23,936 bases of DNA from EX4572-165 sp964581795 (lineage in GTDB: Archaea > Thermoplasmatota > E2 > DHVEG-1), in assembly GCA_964581795.1 (NCBI GenBank), contig CAZOPW010000036.1, positions 1-23,936 of the forward strand, in the 5' to 3' direction. The notes under the pieces were generated by a model that had not been told where the DNA came from, ran no database searches, and saw only the letters and a list, made by a program, of their open reading frames with translations. Position numbers and translations under genes: made by a program. Shown here piece after piece: positions 1 through 7,343 of the stretch (position 1 is the stretch's first letter; each line of letters starts with the position of its first letter).

Positions 1-124
1 AAAAAGATTATTCAATAAAATTGTATAAATTATGCCAAAATTAACCTATTTTAAAACAATAATTAACCCAAATGTGAGCAAAATATATATAACGACAGTT
101 TAATAACTCCAATGCATAGATTCG

Positions 125-174
125 AAGGGGAAACAGATACTTTTTATGGTTCTGTAGCAACACTGTTTCCCTTT
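125..174. terminator. 12-bp intergenic hairpin
   Basis: Positions 125-136 pair with 163-174 over 12 contiguous pairs (one G-U), leaving a 26-nt loop. A pyrimidine-rich tract (171-186) follows the 3' arm. No gene of 30 codons or more lies in 1-271, so this is most likely the 3' end of a gene beyond the left edge. It could also be a small structured RNA: an AT-rich TATA-like stretch lies at 80-92. The rest of 1-271 is AT-rich and shows nothing else I can name. Confidence 0.4.
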
Positions 175-271
175 CTTCCCTCCCTCAAAAAAGTGTTATT
201 TAATCCATAAATCTCATGTTTTTTACTTTAATGTAAATACTAAAAAACCTCTTCATATATTTACCTATGTT

Positions 272-796
272 ATGAATAGGAGAAAGGGATTAATCCATTT
301 GTATGTTGGAACAGGTAAAGGGAAGACGACTGCCGCTTTAGGTGTAGGATTGCGAGCTAACGGAGCAGGATTACAAGTTGAAATGGTTCAATTTATGAAA
401 GGAGATCAAAGCAATGAAAAAAAAGCGATTAAACACCTGCCACATTTTTCAATTAATTCTTTTGGCCGATTTACCTTTCTGACCGCTGATCACCATGAAC
501 CAATCGATGAAACATTAGCTCATAATGGGCTTAATCATGCAAAAAAGATTATAAAAAATAATACTTGTGATATCCTCATTCTTGATGAAATTACAATTGC
601 TGTGTCATTTCAACTTTTGAAAAAAGAAGACGTTATTGAGATTCTGAAACAAAAACCACACGATATGACAATAATATTAACAGGTAGGATTGCAGATGAT
701 GAATTCATTTCAATCGCAGATCTTGTTACCGAGATGAATGAAATCAAACATCCATTTCAATATGGAGAATCAGCTCAGGAAGGTATTGACTATTAA
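272..796 (+). CDS. cobA: Cob(I)alamin/corrinoid adenosyltransferase, CobA/BtuR family
   Basis: This is an ATP:corrinoid adenosyltransferase of the CobA/BtuR/CobO type. It moves the 5'-deoxyadenosyl group of ATP to Co(I) of a corrinoid, giving adenosylcobalamin or its precursor in the cytosol. The 174-aa protein has the family P-loop GTGKGKTT at residues 13-20, directly after the first strand, then AALG. A Walker-B-like LDEIT follows at 104-108, the LTGR strand end at 136-139, and the TEMNEIKHPF stretch at 153-162 that usually carries the ATP-lid contacts. It ends GIDY, like the GIE(Y/F) end of relatives. Length is slightly short of bacterial BtuR (about 196 aa) because the N-terminal extension is missing. 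The ATG at 272 sits two residues before the conserved first strand. No other cobalamin gene is nearby, so it may serve salvage as well as synthesis. Confidence 0.93.
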   Translation: MNRRKGLIHLYVGTGKGKTTAALGVGLRANGAGLQVEMVQFMKGDQSNEKKAIKHLPHFSINSFGRFTFLTADHHEPIDETLAHNGLNHAKKIIKNNTCDILILDEITIAVSFQLLKKEDVIEILKQKPHDMTIILTGRIADDEFISIADLVTEMNEIKHPFQYGESAQEGIDY

Positions 797-820
797 ATCT
801 AATTACTTTAATCCAGTTTT

Positions 821-1483
821 TTACTCTTCAGCGACGCTCACTTCCAAATAAGTAAGATCAGATAATTCGGCTCTCATCTTATCGCCAATTTGTAATTCAC
901 CTACTCCTTCTGGTGTACCGGTCAGTATAAGATCTCCTCGTTCAAGAGTCATAATCGTAGAAATATAGGAAATCAATGATTCAATGCTCCAGATTAGATT
1001 TGCTGTTGAACCTTGTTGACGAAGATTAGAGTTAACCCATAATCTAAATGAAATATTATTTGGATCAGACACTTTTTCAGCACTAACAACATTGCTTAAT
1101 GGTGCGAAGGTATCAAATCCTTTCGCAATACCCCATGGCCATCCATTCTTTTTTGCAGTGGCTTGAATGTCTCGAGCAGTAATATCCAATCCAACAAGAT
1201 ATCCTTTTATGAATCTTAACGCTTCCTTGGGAGAAACACAACTTGCAGTTTTTCCAATTACCACTCCTACTTCAATTTCATGATGAATACAATGACTCAT
1301 TCGAGGGTACCGAATAGTTTCATTTGAAAAAATTACTGAGCTAACTGGTTTTAGAAACAACAAGGGATTCGGTGGAGGTACTGTCTTCATTTCCTTTGCA
1401 TGTTTTTGATATGTTCGTGCTAAACACACAATTTTTCCAATAGGTAATGGGGTGTGATCATTATCAAACCGGTATGATTTCAT
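821..1483 (-). CDS. FAH-family hydrolase, FAHD1-like (acylpyruvase / oxaloacetate decarboxylase type)
   Basis: A fumarylacetoacetate hydrolase superfamily enzyme in its short single-domain form: 220 aa, close to the 221-224 aa of FAHD1. The metal site is visible: E69 and E71 in the HHEIEV motif (67-72) and D100 in GLDITARD, the spacing seen in FAHD1. The KGFDTFAPL strand (121-129) and the C-terminal LILTGTPEGVG loop are also family hallmarks. Members cleave C-C bonds of acylpyruvates or decarboxylate oxaloacetate with Mg2+ or Mn2+; the exact substrate cannot be read here. The gene converges with cobA, with 24 bases between stops. A TATA-like aatttaaatc at 1506-1515 is about 27 bases before the ATG, so the message is probably leaderless. 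Assignment to the family is firm; the reaction is inferred. Confidence 0.9.
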   Translation of the reverse strand: MKSYRFDNDHTPLPIGKIVCLARTYQKHAKEMKTVPPPNPLLFLKPVSSVIFSNETIRYPRMSHCIHHEIEVGVVIGKTASCVSPKEALRFIKGYLVGLDITARDIQATAKKNGWPWGIAKGFDTFAPLSNVVSAEKVSDPNNISFRLWVNSNLRQQGSTANLIWSIESLISYISTIMTLERGDLILTGTPEGVGELQIGDKMRAELSDLTYLEVSVAEE

Positions 1484-1505
1484 CAGTTTGATAAATTAGT
1501 TCATC

Positions 1506-1515
1506 AATTTAAATC
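1506..1515 (-). promoter_or_regulatory. TATA box for the FAH-family gene
   Basis: The palindromic AATTTAAATT-like element is centred about 27 bases upstream of the ATG at 1483 on the minus strand. This is the archaeal TATA-to-start distance, so transcription would begin at or within a few bases of the start codon. Confidence 0.5.
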
Positions 1516-1590
1516 TCTTGGTTTCAGAAATTTATTTGATTGAATAACAAATTTCTTTAATGTTGTGTTGATACCCTGCTTGGGGAGCCT

Positions 1591-2943
1591 ATGAAGTTTA
1601 TTCCAAATACATCTGTTGAAAAAGAAATGCTAAATGAAATAGGTCTTTCAACGATCTCTGAACTTTTTTCTGATATTCCTTCTAAAGTTCAAATAAGCAA
1701 ATTGGATATGGATAAAGGTTTAAGTCAATTAGAAACTGAAAAAAAGATGAGAGGTTTAGCAAGAAAGAATGTGTCCTGCCAACAAATCACTAGTTTTTTA
1801 GGAGGAGGGATCAAACCCCATTATATTCCTGCTGCAGTGAAAGCGATTAAACAAAGAAGCGAATTTTTTACCGCGTATACGCCTTATCAAAGTGAGGCAA
1901 GTCAAGGTTTTTTACAAGCAATGTTTGAATATCAAAGTATGATTGCTGAACTCACCGGTATGGACGTAGCAAATTGTTCATTATATGATGGTGTAACATC
2001 GCTTGGGGAAGCTGCGTTAATGGCCACTCGAATTAATAAAAAGAACGTATTTTTAATTCCTTCAAGTCTCTCTTGGGAGAAAAAAACAGTGCTTCATAAT
2101 TACGCAAAGGGACCCGATATTACCATAAAAGAAATCGATTTTAATAAAAATTCTGGTGAACTTGATATATCTTCTTTACAAAAACTGCTTTCAAAAAATG
2201 CAGGTAAGGTTTCTGGAGTGTATATTGAAAACCCGAATACGTTTGGTATATTCGAATCTCAGATGTGTAAATTCATCGACATTATTCATGAGGAAAAAGC
2301 ATTAGCCATTATTGGAATAGATCCATTTTCTTTAGGTATTTTGAAATCACCCGGTGATTATAATGCAGACATTGTCATAGGTGAAGGAAGAGGTTTTGGT
2401 AACTCGATGAATTACGGTGGATCTGGTTTAGGATTATTTGCGTGTAAACAACAATTCATTCGTCAGATACCTGGGAGATTAATTGGGTTGACCAAAGATA
2501 GTCGAGGAAATGACGCGTTTTGTATGGCACTTCAAACCCGTGAACAGCACATAAGACGAGGGAAGGCGACCAGTAATATTTGTACAAATGAAGGCTTATG
2601 TGCTTTAAGCGCTGCAGTATATCTTTCTTGGCTCGGTGGAAACAATCTTGTTTCGCTGAGTAAAAACAATTTTGAGAATGGTCAATTATTAGCTGAAAAA
2701 CTTTCGAACTTGAAAGGGTTCTCTAGACATTTTACTGGCGTACATTTCAATGAATTTGTTATGGATGTACCTATTGATCCATATCAGTTGAATGATACGT
2801 TGATTCAGCATGGTTTTCAAGGTGGTTTACCTTTAGATCGATGGTTCCCTGAAATGAAAAATAACATGTTATTTGGTATCACTGAATTATATGATAATGA
2901 AGATATTAATCGATTTGTGTCCACGCTTGATGAGGTGATCTGA
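1591..2943 (+). CDS. gcvPA: Glycine dehydrogenase (decarboxylating) subunit 1
   Basis: N-terminal half of the split P-protein of the glycine cleavage system. The complex decarboxylates glycine and passes the aminomethyl group to lipoyl-GcvH, and this subunit builds the active site together with GcvPB. The 450-aa length is typical. Recognisable family segments are the FLGGGIKPHYIPAAV stretch near residue 70, the AYTPYQSEASQGFLQAMFEYQ motif near residue 96, and the LTGMDVANCSLYDG motif that follows. The PLP lysine lies in the partner, as expected. A GGGGAG stretch ends four bases before the ATG at 1591. The stop overlaps the gcvPB start (TGATG), so the two are translationally coupled and made in equal amounts. 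gcvT, gcvH and lpd are not in this window. Confidence 0.96.
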   Translation: MKFIPNTSVEKEMLNEIGLSTISELFSDIPSKVQISKLDMDKGLSQLETEKKMRGLARKNVSCQQITSFLGGGIKPHYIPAAVKAIKQRSEFFTAYTPYQSEASQGFLQAMFEYQSMIAELTGMDVANCSLYDGVTSLGEAALMATRINKKNVFLIPSSLSWEKKTVLHNYAKGPDITIKEIDFNKNSGELDISSLQKLLSKNAGKVSGVYIENPNTFGIFESQMCKFIDIIHEEKALAIIGIDPFSLGILKSPGDYNADIVIGEGRGFGNSMNYGGSGLGLFACKQQFIRQIPGRLIGLTKDSRGNDAFCMALQTREQHIRRGKATSNICTNEGLCALSAAVYLSWLGGNNLVSLSKNNFENGQLLAEKLSNLKGFSRHFTGVHFNEFVMDVPIDPYQLNDTLIQHGFQGGLPLDRWFPEMKNNMLFGITELYDNEDINRFVSTLDEVI

Positions 2944-4394
2944 TGAGTCTTCCATCTAAACAAGAACCATTGTTAAACAAGCTTTCTGGCAGAGAACATA
3001 AACACCTATCGATTCCCGATCATATTCCATCTTCATTACGACGTGAAAAACCAATAGATATCCCAAATCTTGATGAAACACAAATTATTCGACATTTTCA
3101 TCATTTAAGCCAACGGAATTTTGGGATAGATAACGGTATATATCCTCTTGGATCCTGTACGATGAAATATAATCCAAAGATTAACGAAGAAATCGCTAGT
3201 TGGCTTGAGTTTAGCTGTCTTCATCCGTATCAACATGAATCAACAGTGCAGGGAACATTACAGATGATGTATGATTTAGAACATTTACTTGCAACATTAA
3301 CTGGGATGAATGCATTTACCTTGCAACCTGCTGCTGGAGCGCACGGAGAATTCCTAGGAATGCTGCTTGCAAGAGCATATCATGAAGCAAATAATGATTC
3401 GCAAAGAATTGATGTGATCACTCCAGATACCTCACATGGAACAAATCCAGCAAGTGTATCGATGGCTGGATTCAATCTTGTTGAAATACCTTCTACAGAA
3501 GAAGGGACGATTGATGTCTCTGTTTTGAAAAAAACAGTGTCGGAAAAGACCGCGTGTTTTATGTTAACAAATCCAAACACATTAGGGATTTTTGAATCTG
3601 AAATTATTGAGATCGCTAAGATCATTCATGAAGCTGGTGGGTTATTGTATTATGATGGAGCAAATATGAATGCAATCATGGGAAAGGCACGACCTGGTGA
3701 TATGGGCTTTGACATCGTTCATTTAAATTTACATAAAACTTTTTCATCTCCACATGGCGGTGGTGGCCCTGGGAGTGGACCTATTGGTGTGTCAAAAAGA
3801 CTTGTTCCATTTTTACCTGTTCCACGTATTGAAAAAACAGCTGATGAATACCATTTTAATTATGATTATCCTAAATCAATTGGGAAAATACGAGGTTTTT
3901 ATGGGAATGTTGACGTGTTACTACGGGCATATATCTACATTTTGATGATGGGTGGAGATGGCTTGCAGAAAGCTAGTGAAATCGCAGTGCTCAATGCGAA
4001 TTATCTAAAAACAAAGATTCTTGAAAAACCTGGTTTTGATCTTCCTTACCGGGAATTACGGAAACATGAGTTTGTGTTAAGTGCTGAAGGATTGCGAAAA
4101 CAAAAAAAGATTCGAGCCATGGACATTGCAAAACGATTACTTGATTATGGGGTCCATCCTCCAACCATGTATTTCCCATTGATCGTTAAGGAAGCATTGA
4201 TGGTTGAACCAACGGAATCTGAATCGAAAACATCATTAGATGAATATGCTGATATTTTACATAAAATCGCAAATGAAGACCCCGATATCCTTAAAAAAGC
4301 TCCGATAAACACTGTTGTCGGTAGAGTTGATGAGGTGAGCGCAACTCGTAATCCAGTTCTTACATGGAATCAAATAAAACAAAGTGAAAAATAA
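2943..4394 (+). CDS. gcvPB: Glycine dehydrogenase (decarboxylating) subunit 2
   Basis: C-terminal, PLP-binding half of the split glycine cleavage P-protein, 483 aa. The Schiff-base lysine is K265 in HLNLHKTFSSPHGGGGPG, with the glycine-rich loop after it. Other P-protein motifs are GSCTMKYNPK (70-79), the LQPAAGAHGE segment (128-136) and DTSHGTNPAS (162-171). It starts inside the gcvPA stop codon with a one-base overlap. The product acts in the cytosol in glycine breakdown or, run in reverse, glycine formation from one-carbon units. Direction cannot be inferred from the sequence. The neighbouring minus-strand gene stops 34 bases downstream, in an A-rich spacer. Confidence 0.97.
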   Translation: MSLPSKQEPLLNKLSGREHKHLSIPDHIPSSLRREKPIDIPNLDETQIIRHFHHLSQRNFGIDNGIYPLGSCTMKYNPKINEEIASWLEFSCLHPYQHESTVQGTLQMMYDLEHLLATLTGMNAFTLQPAAGAHGEFLGMLLARAYHEANNDSQRIDVITPDTSHGTNPASVSMAGFNLVEIPSTEEGTIDVSVLKKTVSEKTACFMLTNPNTLGIFESEIIEIAKIIHEAGGLLYYDGANMNAIMGKARPGDMGFDIVHLNLHKTFSSPHGGGGPGSGPIGVSKRLVPFLPVPRIEKTADEYHFNYDYPKSIGKIRGFYGNVDVLLRAYIYILMMGGDGLQKASEIAVLNANYLKTKILEKPGFDLPYRELRKHEFVLSAEGLRKQKKIRAMDIAKRLLDYGVHPPTMYFPLIVKEALMVEPTESESKTSLDEYADILHKIANEDPDILKKAPINTVVGRVDEVSATRNPVLTWNQIKQSEK

Positions 4395-4428
4395 AAAAAA
4401 GCAATTAAACTATCATTATAAATTTTGT

Positions 4429-4635
4429 TTATTCTTTTCTTGGTTCTTGATACAAGGAAAGAAGTATTCCAATTATTCCACCAAGAATAAACACGATACT
4501 TACTGAATAGATACCAATATCTGCCCATACTCCAAATCGAATACCCCACCAGAGATAAAAGCCGATACCAGCAAGTAAAAGTAATCCTGACAGTATGGTA
4601 AAGATATTCATGTTTTGCATGTTTATATTTAACAT
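4429..4635 (-). CDS. Small two-helix membrane protein
   Basis: A 68-aa protein I do not recognise. It has two hydrophobic segments, about residues 12-31 (ILSGLLLLAGIGFYLWW) and 39-60 (DIGIYSVSIVFILGGIIGIL), separated by a short RFGVWA loop, and a charged tail EPRKE. A good ribosome binding site, AGGTGA, lies about 8 bases before the ATG at 4635, which favours this frame over a longer overlapping one ending at 4370. Its start lies 34 bases beyond the 3' end of tRNA-Trp on the same strand, so it may be transcribed through from eL41 and the tRNA or from a TATA-like tactataaaa in that spacer. Possible roles such as a small subunit or stress peptide are guesses. Confidence 0.7.
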   Translation of the reverse strand: MLNINMQNMNIFTILSGLLLLAGIGFYLWWGIRFGVWADIGIYSVSIVFILGGIIGILLSLYQEPRKE

Positions 4636-4668
4636 TTTTTTTCACCTAACTTTTTTATAGTAGAGGAG

Positions 4669-4809
4669 TGGGGGCACTGGGATTTGAACCCAGATCGGCG
4701 GGTCTCTTCTCAGGTCATCGCTCCAGTTATTCATCATCAAATCAGATGACCCTCTTGCAATCATACCTTAACTGGAGCCCACAATGATGCCGGGTTACAC
4801 CATGCCCCC
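4669..4809 (-). tRNA. trnW: tRNA-Trp (CCA), interrupted by a 68-nt intron
   Basis: The cloverleaf is complete. The acceptor stem GGGGGCA (4809-4803) pairs with TGCCCCC (4676-4670), with A73 as discriminator and no encoded CCA end. The D arm has A14, G18G19 and A21 with a 13-22 T-T mismatch. The anticodon stem GTGGG pairs with CCCGC (one G-U). The T arm is CTGGG-TTCAAAT-CCCAG. The 5' exon is 4772-4809 and the 3' exon 4669-4703, giving a 73-nt tRNA with loop CTCCAGA and anticodon CCA at 4775-4773. The intron (4704-4771) sits between positions 37 and 38, the canonical archaeal site. Exons and intron form a bulge-helix-bulge with bulges A36-G37/T4771 and A4705-G4704/A38. Its 4-bp helix (32-35 with 4706-4709) has one C-A mismatch at C34. 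Confidence 0.95.
4704..4771 (-). ncRNA. tRNA-Trp intron with embedded box C/D guide RNA
   Basis: The intron contains ordered box C/D elements. C is ATGATTG (4764-4758), then a 12-nt spacer, D' CTGA (4745-4742), four bases, C' ATGATGA (4737-4731), a second 12-nt spacer, and D ATGA (4718-4715). The second spacer pairs with ten consecutive bases running from G31 through the anticodon to the first three intron bases. The fifth base upstream of D (G4723) faces C34. The first spacer pairs GGGTC with G37-A38-C39-C40-C41, and its fifth base (G4750) faces C39. In Haloferax the tRNA-Trp intron is known to guide 2'-O-methylation of positions 34 and 39; the same layout is seen here. C and D depart from consensus by two bases and one base. 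Confidence 0.78.
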
Positions 4810-4826
4810 GATTGAAAGGGTTAATC

Positions 4827-4925
4827 TTATTTACGGCGGTTTTTCTTTTCTCGTTTCATTCGTTTTTTTCGCCATTTCCAGCGCATTTTTCCTTTCTTTT
4901 TCCAAACTCTAGAACTCCGTTTCAT
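4827..4925 (-). CDS. rpl41e: Large ribosomal subunit protein eL41
   Basis: A 32-residue, extremely basic protein that I read directly from the minus strand. It begins MKRSSRVWKKKGKMRWKW and continues RKKRMKREKKNRRK. It matches the archaeal eL41 pattern, whose signature is the MRWKW(R/I)KKR(M/I)RR helix, and is a little shorter at both ends than thermococcal versions. eL41 is a single helix bridging the two ribosomal subunits. GAGG about 12 bases before the ATG is a usable ribosome binding site, and a TATA-like element near 4972-4979 fits a start of transcription around 4950. Only 17 bases separate its stop from the tRNA-Trp gene, so the two may share a transcript. Confidence 0.9.
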   Translation of the reverse strand: MKRSSRVWKKKGKMRWKWRKKRMKREKKNRRK

Positions 4926-5014
4926 GATTTCTGTTCCTCTATTAGTATGCCTTGCCCTAAACAGCAACTTCTATTTAATAATTTAGGATGAAAACGAGAT
5001 TGGAGATAATGTCA

Positions 5015-5353
5015 TTATATCTTGACAGATTCTACTTTTTCATCCATCCATGTATATTTGCATCGTTTGCAATACCAGCCGATACTTTTCCATTGTTGAG
5101 GTCCATGAACTGGATTGATATGGCGGTATAATCTGAACAGTTTATCATGACAGTACGGACAATGAGATTCATAAGAAGAGTCATATTTTTTCCCGCCGGC
5201 ATCATAAATCAGTGTTTCTTTTGCTATGTAATAGGTGTATCCACAGGATGAACAATACCAGGCAACTGGTTCCCATGTTCGTTTACCCTCCTTTGTAACA
5301 CTTCTGTAAAGTCGAACTGCTTTCGATTTGCACTTTGGACAGGTTCTTTTCAT
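5015..5353 (-). CDS. Tandem zinc-ribbon protein, function unknown
   Basis: A 112-aa protein made of two copies of one zinc-ribbon module. Copy 1 has CPKC (5-8) and CSSC (34-37); copy 2 has CPYC (65-68) and CKRC (95-98). Between each pair of knuckles the copies share RLYR and a W-x(4)-(A/G)WYC lead-in, so this is an internal duplication. The Cys spacing (26 and 27 residues from second to third Cys) is like the zinc ribbons of RNA polymerase and transcription factors, which suggests nucleic-acid or protein binding. No other domain is present. The ATG at 5353 begins 30 bases after the histidine kinase stop on the same strand, so the two are probably co-transcribed. I cannot assign a function. 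Confidence 0.82.
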   Translation of the reverse strand: MKRTCPKCKSKAVRLYRSVTKEGKRTWEPVAWYCSSCGYTYYIAKETLIYDAGGKKYDSSYESHCPYCHDKLFRLYRHINPVHGPQQWKSIGWYCKRCKYTWMDEKVESVKI

Positions 5354-5383
5354 AACTCAGCCTTCATTATTATCTATCAAGTA

Positions 5384-7042
5384 TTAGAATCCTTTTGTAT
5401 CTTCTGCTTCAACACAATCTTCATTTTGTTGATTGTTATTAAGAATTGGTAGTGTAATGGTAAATGTAGTTCCTTTACCCGGTGTACTATCTGCAGTGAT
5501 TGTTCCTTTGTGTTTGTGAATGATTTCTCTGCAGATAAATAATCCTAAACCTGTTCCTTCATGTTTTCTACTTTCTGCAGTGTCCGCCTGGTAGAATTTT
5601 TCAAAAATCTGTTCTAATTCATCTTGATCAATACCAATTCCGGTGTCTGATACTGATAGTATCAAGTTGTTATTTTCAACGAGTGCTTCAAAAGTAATAC
5701 TACCTTCATCAGTAAATTTCAATGCATTAGTAAATAGATTTTTTAGTACTTGTTGCAATCGATGATAATCACCATAAATTTCTGGCAGATTTTCGGGAGT
5801 GGAAATGTTGAATGAAAGATTTTTTTGTTCAATACAAGGTTTCATATCCTCAATTATTTCATTGACAAGATCAGAAGCACTCATTTTTTTCATTTCAAAT
5901 CTCATGGTATCATTATCAAGGCGAGACACATCTAAAATATCATTTACAAGAAGTAATAAGCGTTCTGCATTTCGTAAGGAGACTTTCGCCCATTGTTTAA
6001 TTTTATCATCGGAATTATCATCTGAAATGATCAAATCCAGATATCCTTTAATCGGTGTAACAGGAGATTTGAGTTCATGTGCTGCAATGTTCATAAATTC
6101 TGTTTTTAATTGTTCTGATTTACGCATTTCTTCTTCCATTCGTTTTCTATCAGTGATATCATGTATCGTACATACGAAACCTTGCAATAAGCCTTCTTGA
6201 ATTAGAGGAGAAACACTTAATTCGATTGGAACGATATGTTGATCTGCATTTATTAGTTCCAATTCGACGTGTTCTATTGGGAAATTTTTTTTCCGAACAT
6301 CAAGCAGAAGTTGTTGGAATTGATAGATATGATCATCAGAGAGAAGTTCTCGAAAAACCTTTCCAATTAAGGCAGGTTCTTCGAATTGTGTTATTGTTTG
6401 AAATGAAGGGTTAATGTAACGGATTTTTCCCAGTTTATCCAATGTAACTATTCCATCAGCGGACATTTCTGCAATTGCTCGGTATTTCTTTTCTAGTTTG
6501 ATAAGGCTATCCCATGTCCTTCTTCGATCACTAATGTCTCTAATGAATACAACATTTGCTTTTTTTCCCTGGAAAAGAATATTGCATCCAATACCTTCCA
6601 CCCAGCGTTTTTTTCCAAGCAATGTATGAATTTGATAGCTATCTAGGAATCCTCCTTTTCCTTTGCTAACGAGCAATAGATCCTTAATAACCCGTTTATG
6701 GTATTTTCCATCCACGAAATCAAGAACGTTTTTTCCAATTGTTTCCTGCGAATCTGAAAAACCTACCATATTTGCAATTGCTTTATTTGCAAAAAGAACT
6801 ATTCCATTAAAATCCAAAATCAGGATTCCTTCAATCATATTGTCGATGAGATCCTGATAAAAATTAAGGTCACCATCCTCTAATTGAATACGGGTTATGG
6901 GTTCTGTTTCCCTTGAGATATCTGTTAAAGAGTGATCATGTTTAATCGATTCATGATCCGGTTGGTTACATTCGTTTCTTTGATTAAGGTGATGTTTTTC
7001 CCACAGTCTCATTTCTTCGACTATTGAAGGTTTTTCTCCCAT
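5384..7042 (-). CDS. Cytosolic PAS-PAS sensor histidine kinase
   Basis: A 552-aa two-component kinase with no membrane segment. An unusual His- and Glu-rich N-terminus (1-58) precedes PAS 1 (about 62-172) and PAS 2 (about 186-300), both ending in the D-I-(S/T)-DR(R/K) linker. The dimerisation/phosphoacceptor domain follows (about 306-372), with H322 in AAHELKSP, then the HATPase domain (about 420-533). The ATP site shows the N box around N435-N439, G1 box DTGIG (466-470) and G2 box GTGLG (496-500). No receiver domain is attached and no response regulator gene lies nearby, so it is an orphan kinase. PAS ligands cannot be read. It probably shares a transcript with the zinc-ribbon gene. An inverted-repeat element (7101-7150) lies just upstream of its likely TATA box (7091-7096). 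Confidence 0.95.
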   Translation of the reverse strand: MGEKPSIVEEMRLWEKHHLNQRNECNQPDHESIKHDHSLTDISRETEPITRIQLEDGDLNFYQDLIDNMIEGILILDFNGIVLFANKAIANMVGFSDSQETIGKNVLDFVDGKYHKRVIKDLLLVSKGKGGFLDSYQIHTLLGKKRWVEGIGCNILFQGKKANVVFIRDISDRRRTWDSLIKLEKKYRAIAEMSADGIVTLDKLGKIRYINPSFQTITQFEEPALIGKVFRELLSDDHIYQFQQLLLDVRKKNFPIEHVELELINADQHIVPIELSVSPLIQEGLLQGFVCTIHDITDRKRMEEEMRKSEQLKTEFMNIAAHELKSPVTPIKGYLDLIISDDNSDDKIKQWAKVSLRNAERLLLLVNDILDVSRLDNDTMRFEMKKMSASDLVNEIIEDMKPCIEQKNLSFNISTPENLPEIYGDYHRLQQVLKNLFTNALKFTDEGSITFEALVENNNLILSVSDTGIGIDQDELEQIFEKFYQADTAESRKHEGTGLGLFICREIIHKHKGTITADSTPGKGTTFTITLPILNNNQQNEDCVEAEDTKGF

Positions 7043-7100
7043 GTGTGCATCCCATTTTTATTTTTTTTCTTCAGATGGTGAATTAAAGTATTTTATCATG

Positions 7101-7150
7101 TGCCAAGGGTTGGCTGTGATCGATAATACTAATCTTACCACACGTTGGCA
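7101..7150. promoter_or_regulatory. Nested inverted repeat upstream of the kinase promoter
   Basis: TGCCAA (7101-7106) pairs with TTGGCA (7145-7150), enclosing TGTG (7115-7118) paired with CACA (7139-7142). A competing local hairpin, GCCAA-ggg-TTGGC, spans 7102-7114. The element lies directly upstream of a TATA-like TTTTAT (7091-7096, read on the minus strand), in the right place for a regulator of the kinase gene. It may instead be a chance palindrome. The rest of 7043-7330 holds only this promoter and that of the nitroreductase. Confidence 0.3.
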
Positions 7151-7303
7151 ATCCCATCTCCATCAAAATGAATAGAAATTCTATTATTTGTATTCATTGG
7201 TTTTTTACTCTTTTTAAAATCTTTGAGAGTGGTATAGTGAAATTCATTCCTCTTTTTTGTCGGTCACCATAAAGATTTTTGTGTATTTATACTCGTGCGA
7301 AAT

Positions 7304-7313
7304 ACTTTAAAAA
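7304..7313 (+). promoter_or_regulatory. TATA box for the nitroreductase gene
   Basis: CTTTAAAAAA is centred about 26 bases before a GTG at 7335 and 35 bases before the in-frame ATG at 7344. The transcript would thus be leaderless (GTG) or carry a leader of about nine bases (ATG). Confidence 0.5.
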
Positions 7314-7343
7314 AATGGGTTTATTCGGTTTCCAGTGAGAAAA

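Noticed and set aside
1484..1590. Glycine riboswitch ahead of gcvPA
   Set aside because: The space is only about 107 bases, is shared with a divergent promoter, and shows no paired aptamer-like elements.
3380..3625. Minus-strand frame inside gcvPB, and similar frames inside the kinase, permease and other genes
   Set aside because: They lie fully inside well-supported genes, lack ribosome binding sites and show no recognisable domain.
4370..4645. A 91-codon frame rich in Tyr and Trp overlapping the small membrane protein
   Set aside because: It runs past the gcvPB stop and has the odd composition of an out-of-frame shadow. The 68-codon frame has the ribosome binding site and clean membrane helices.
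4711..4714. CTGA in the tRNA intron as the real D box
   Set aside because: It matches consensus better than ATGA at 4715-4718, but it would give a 17-nt spacer and the N+5 base would fall outside the duplex with the anticodon arm.
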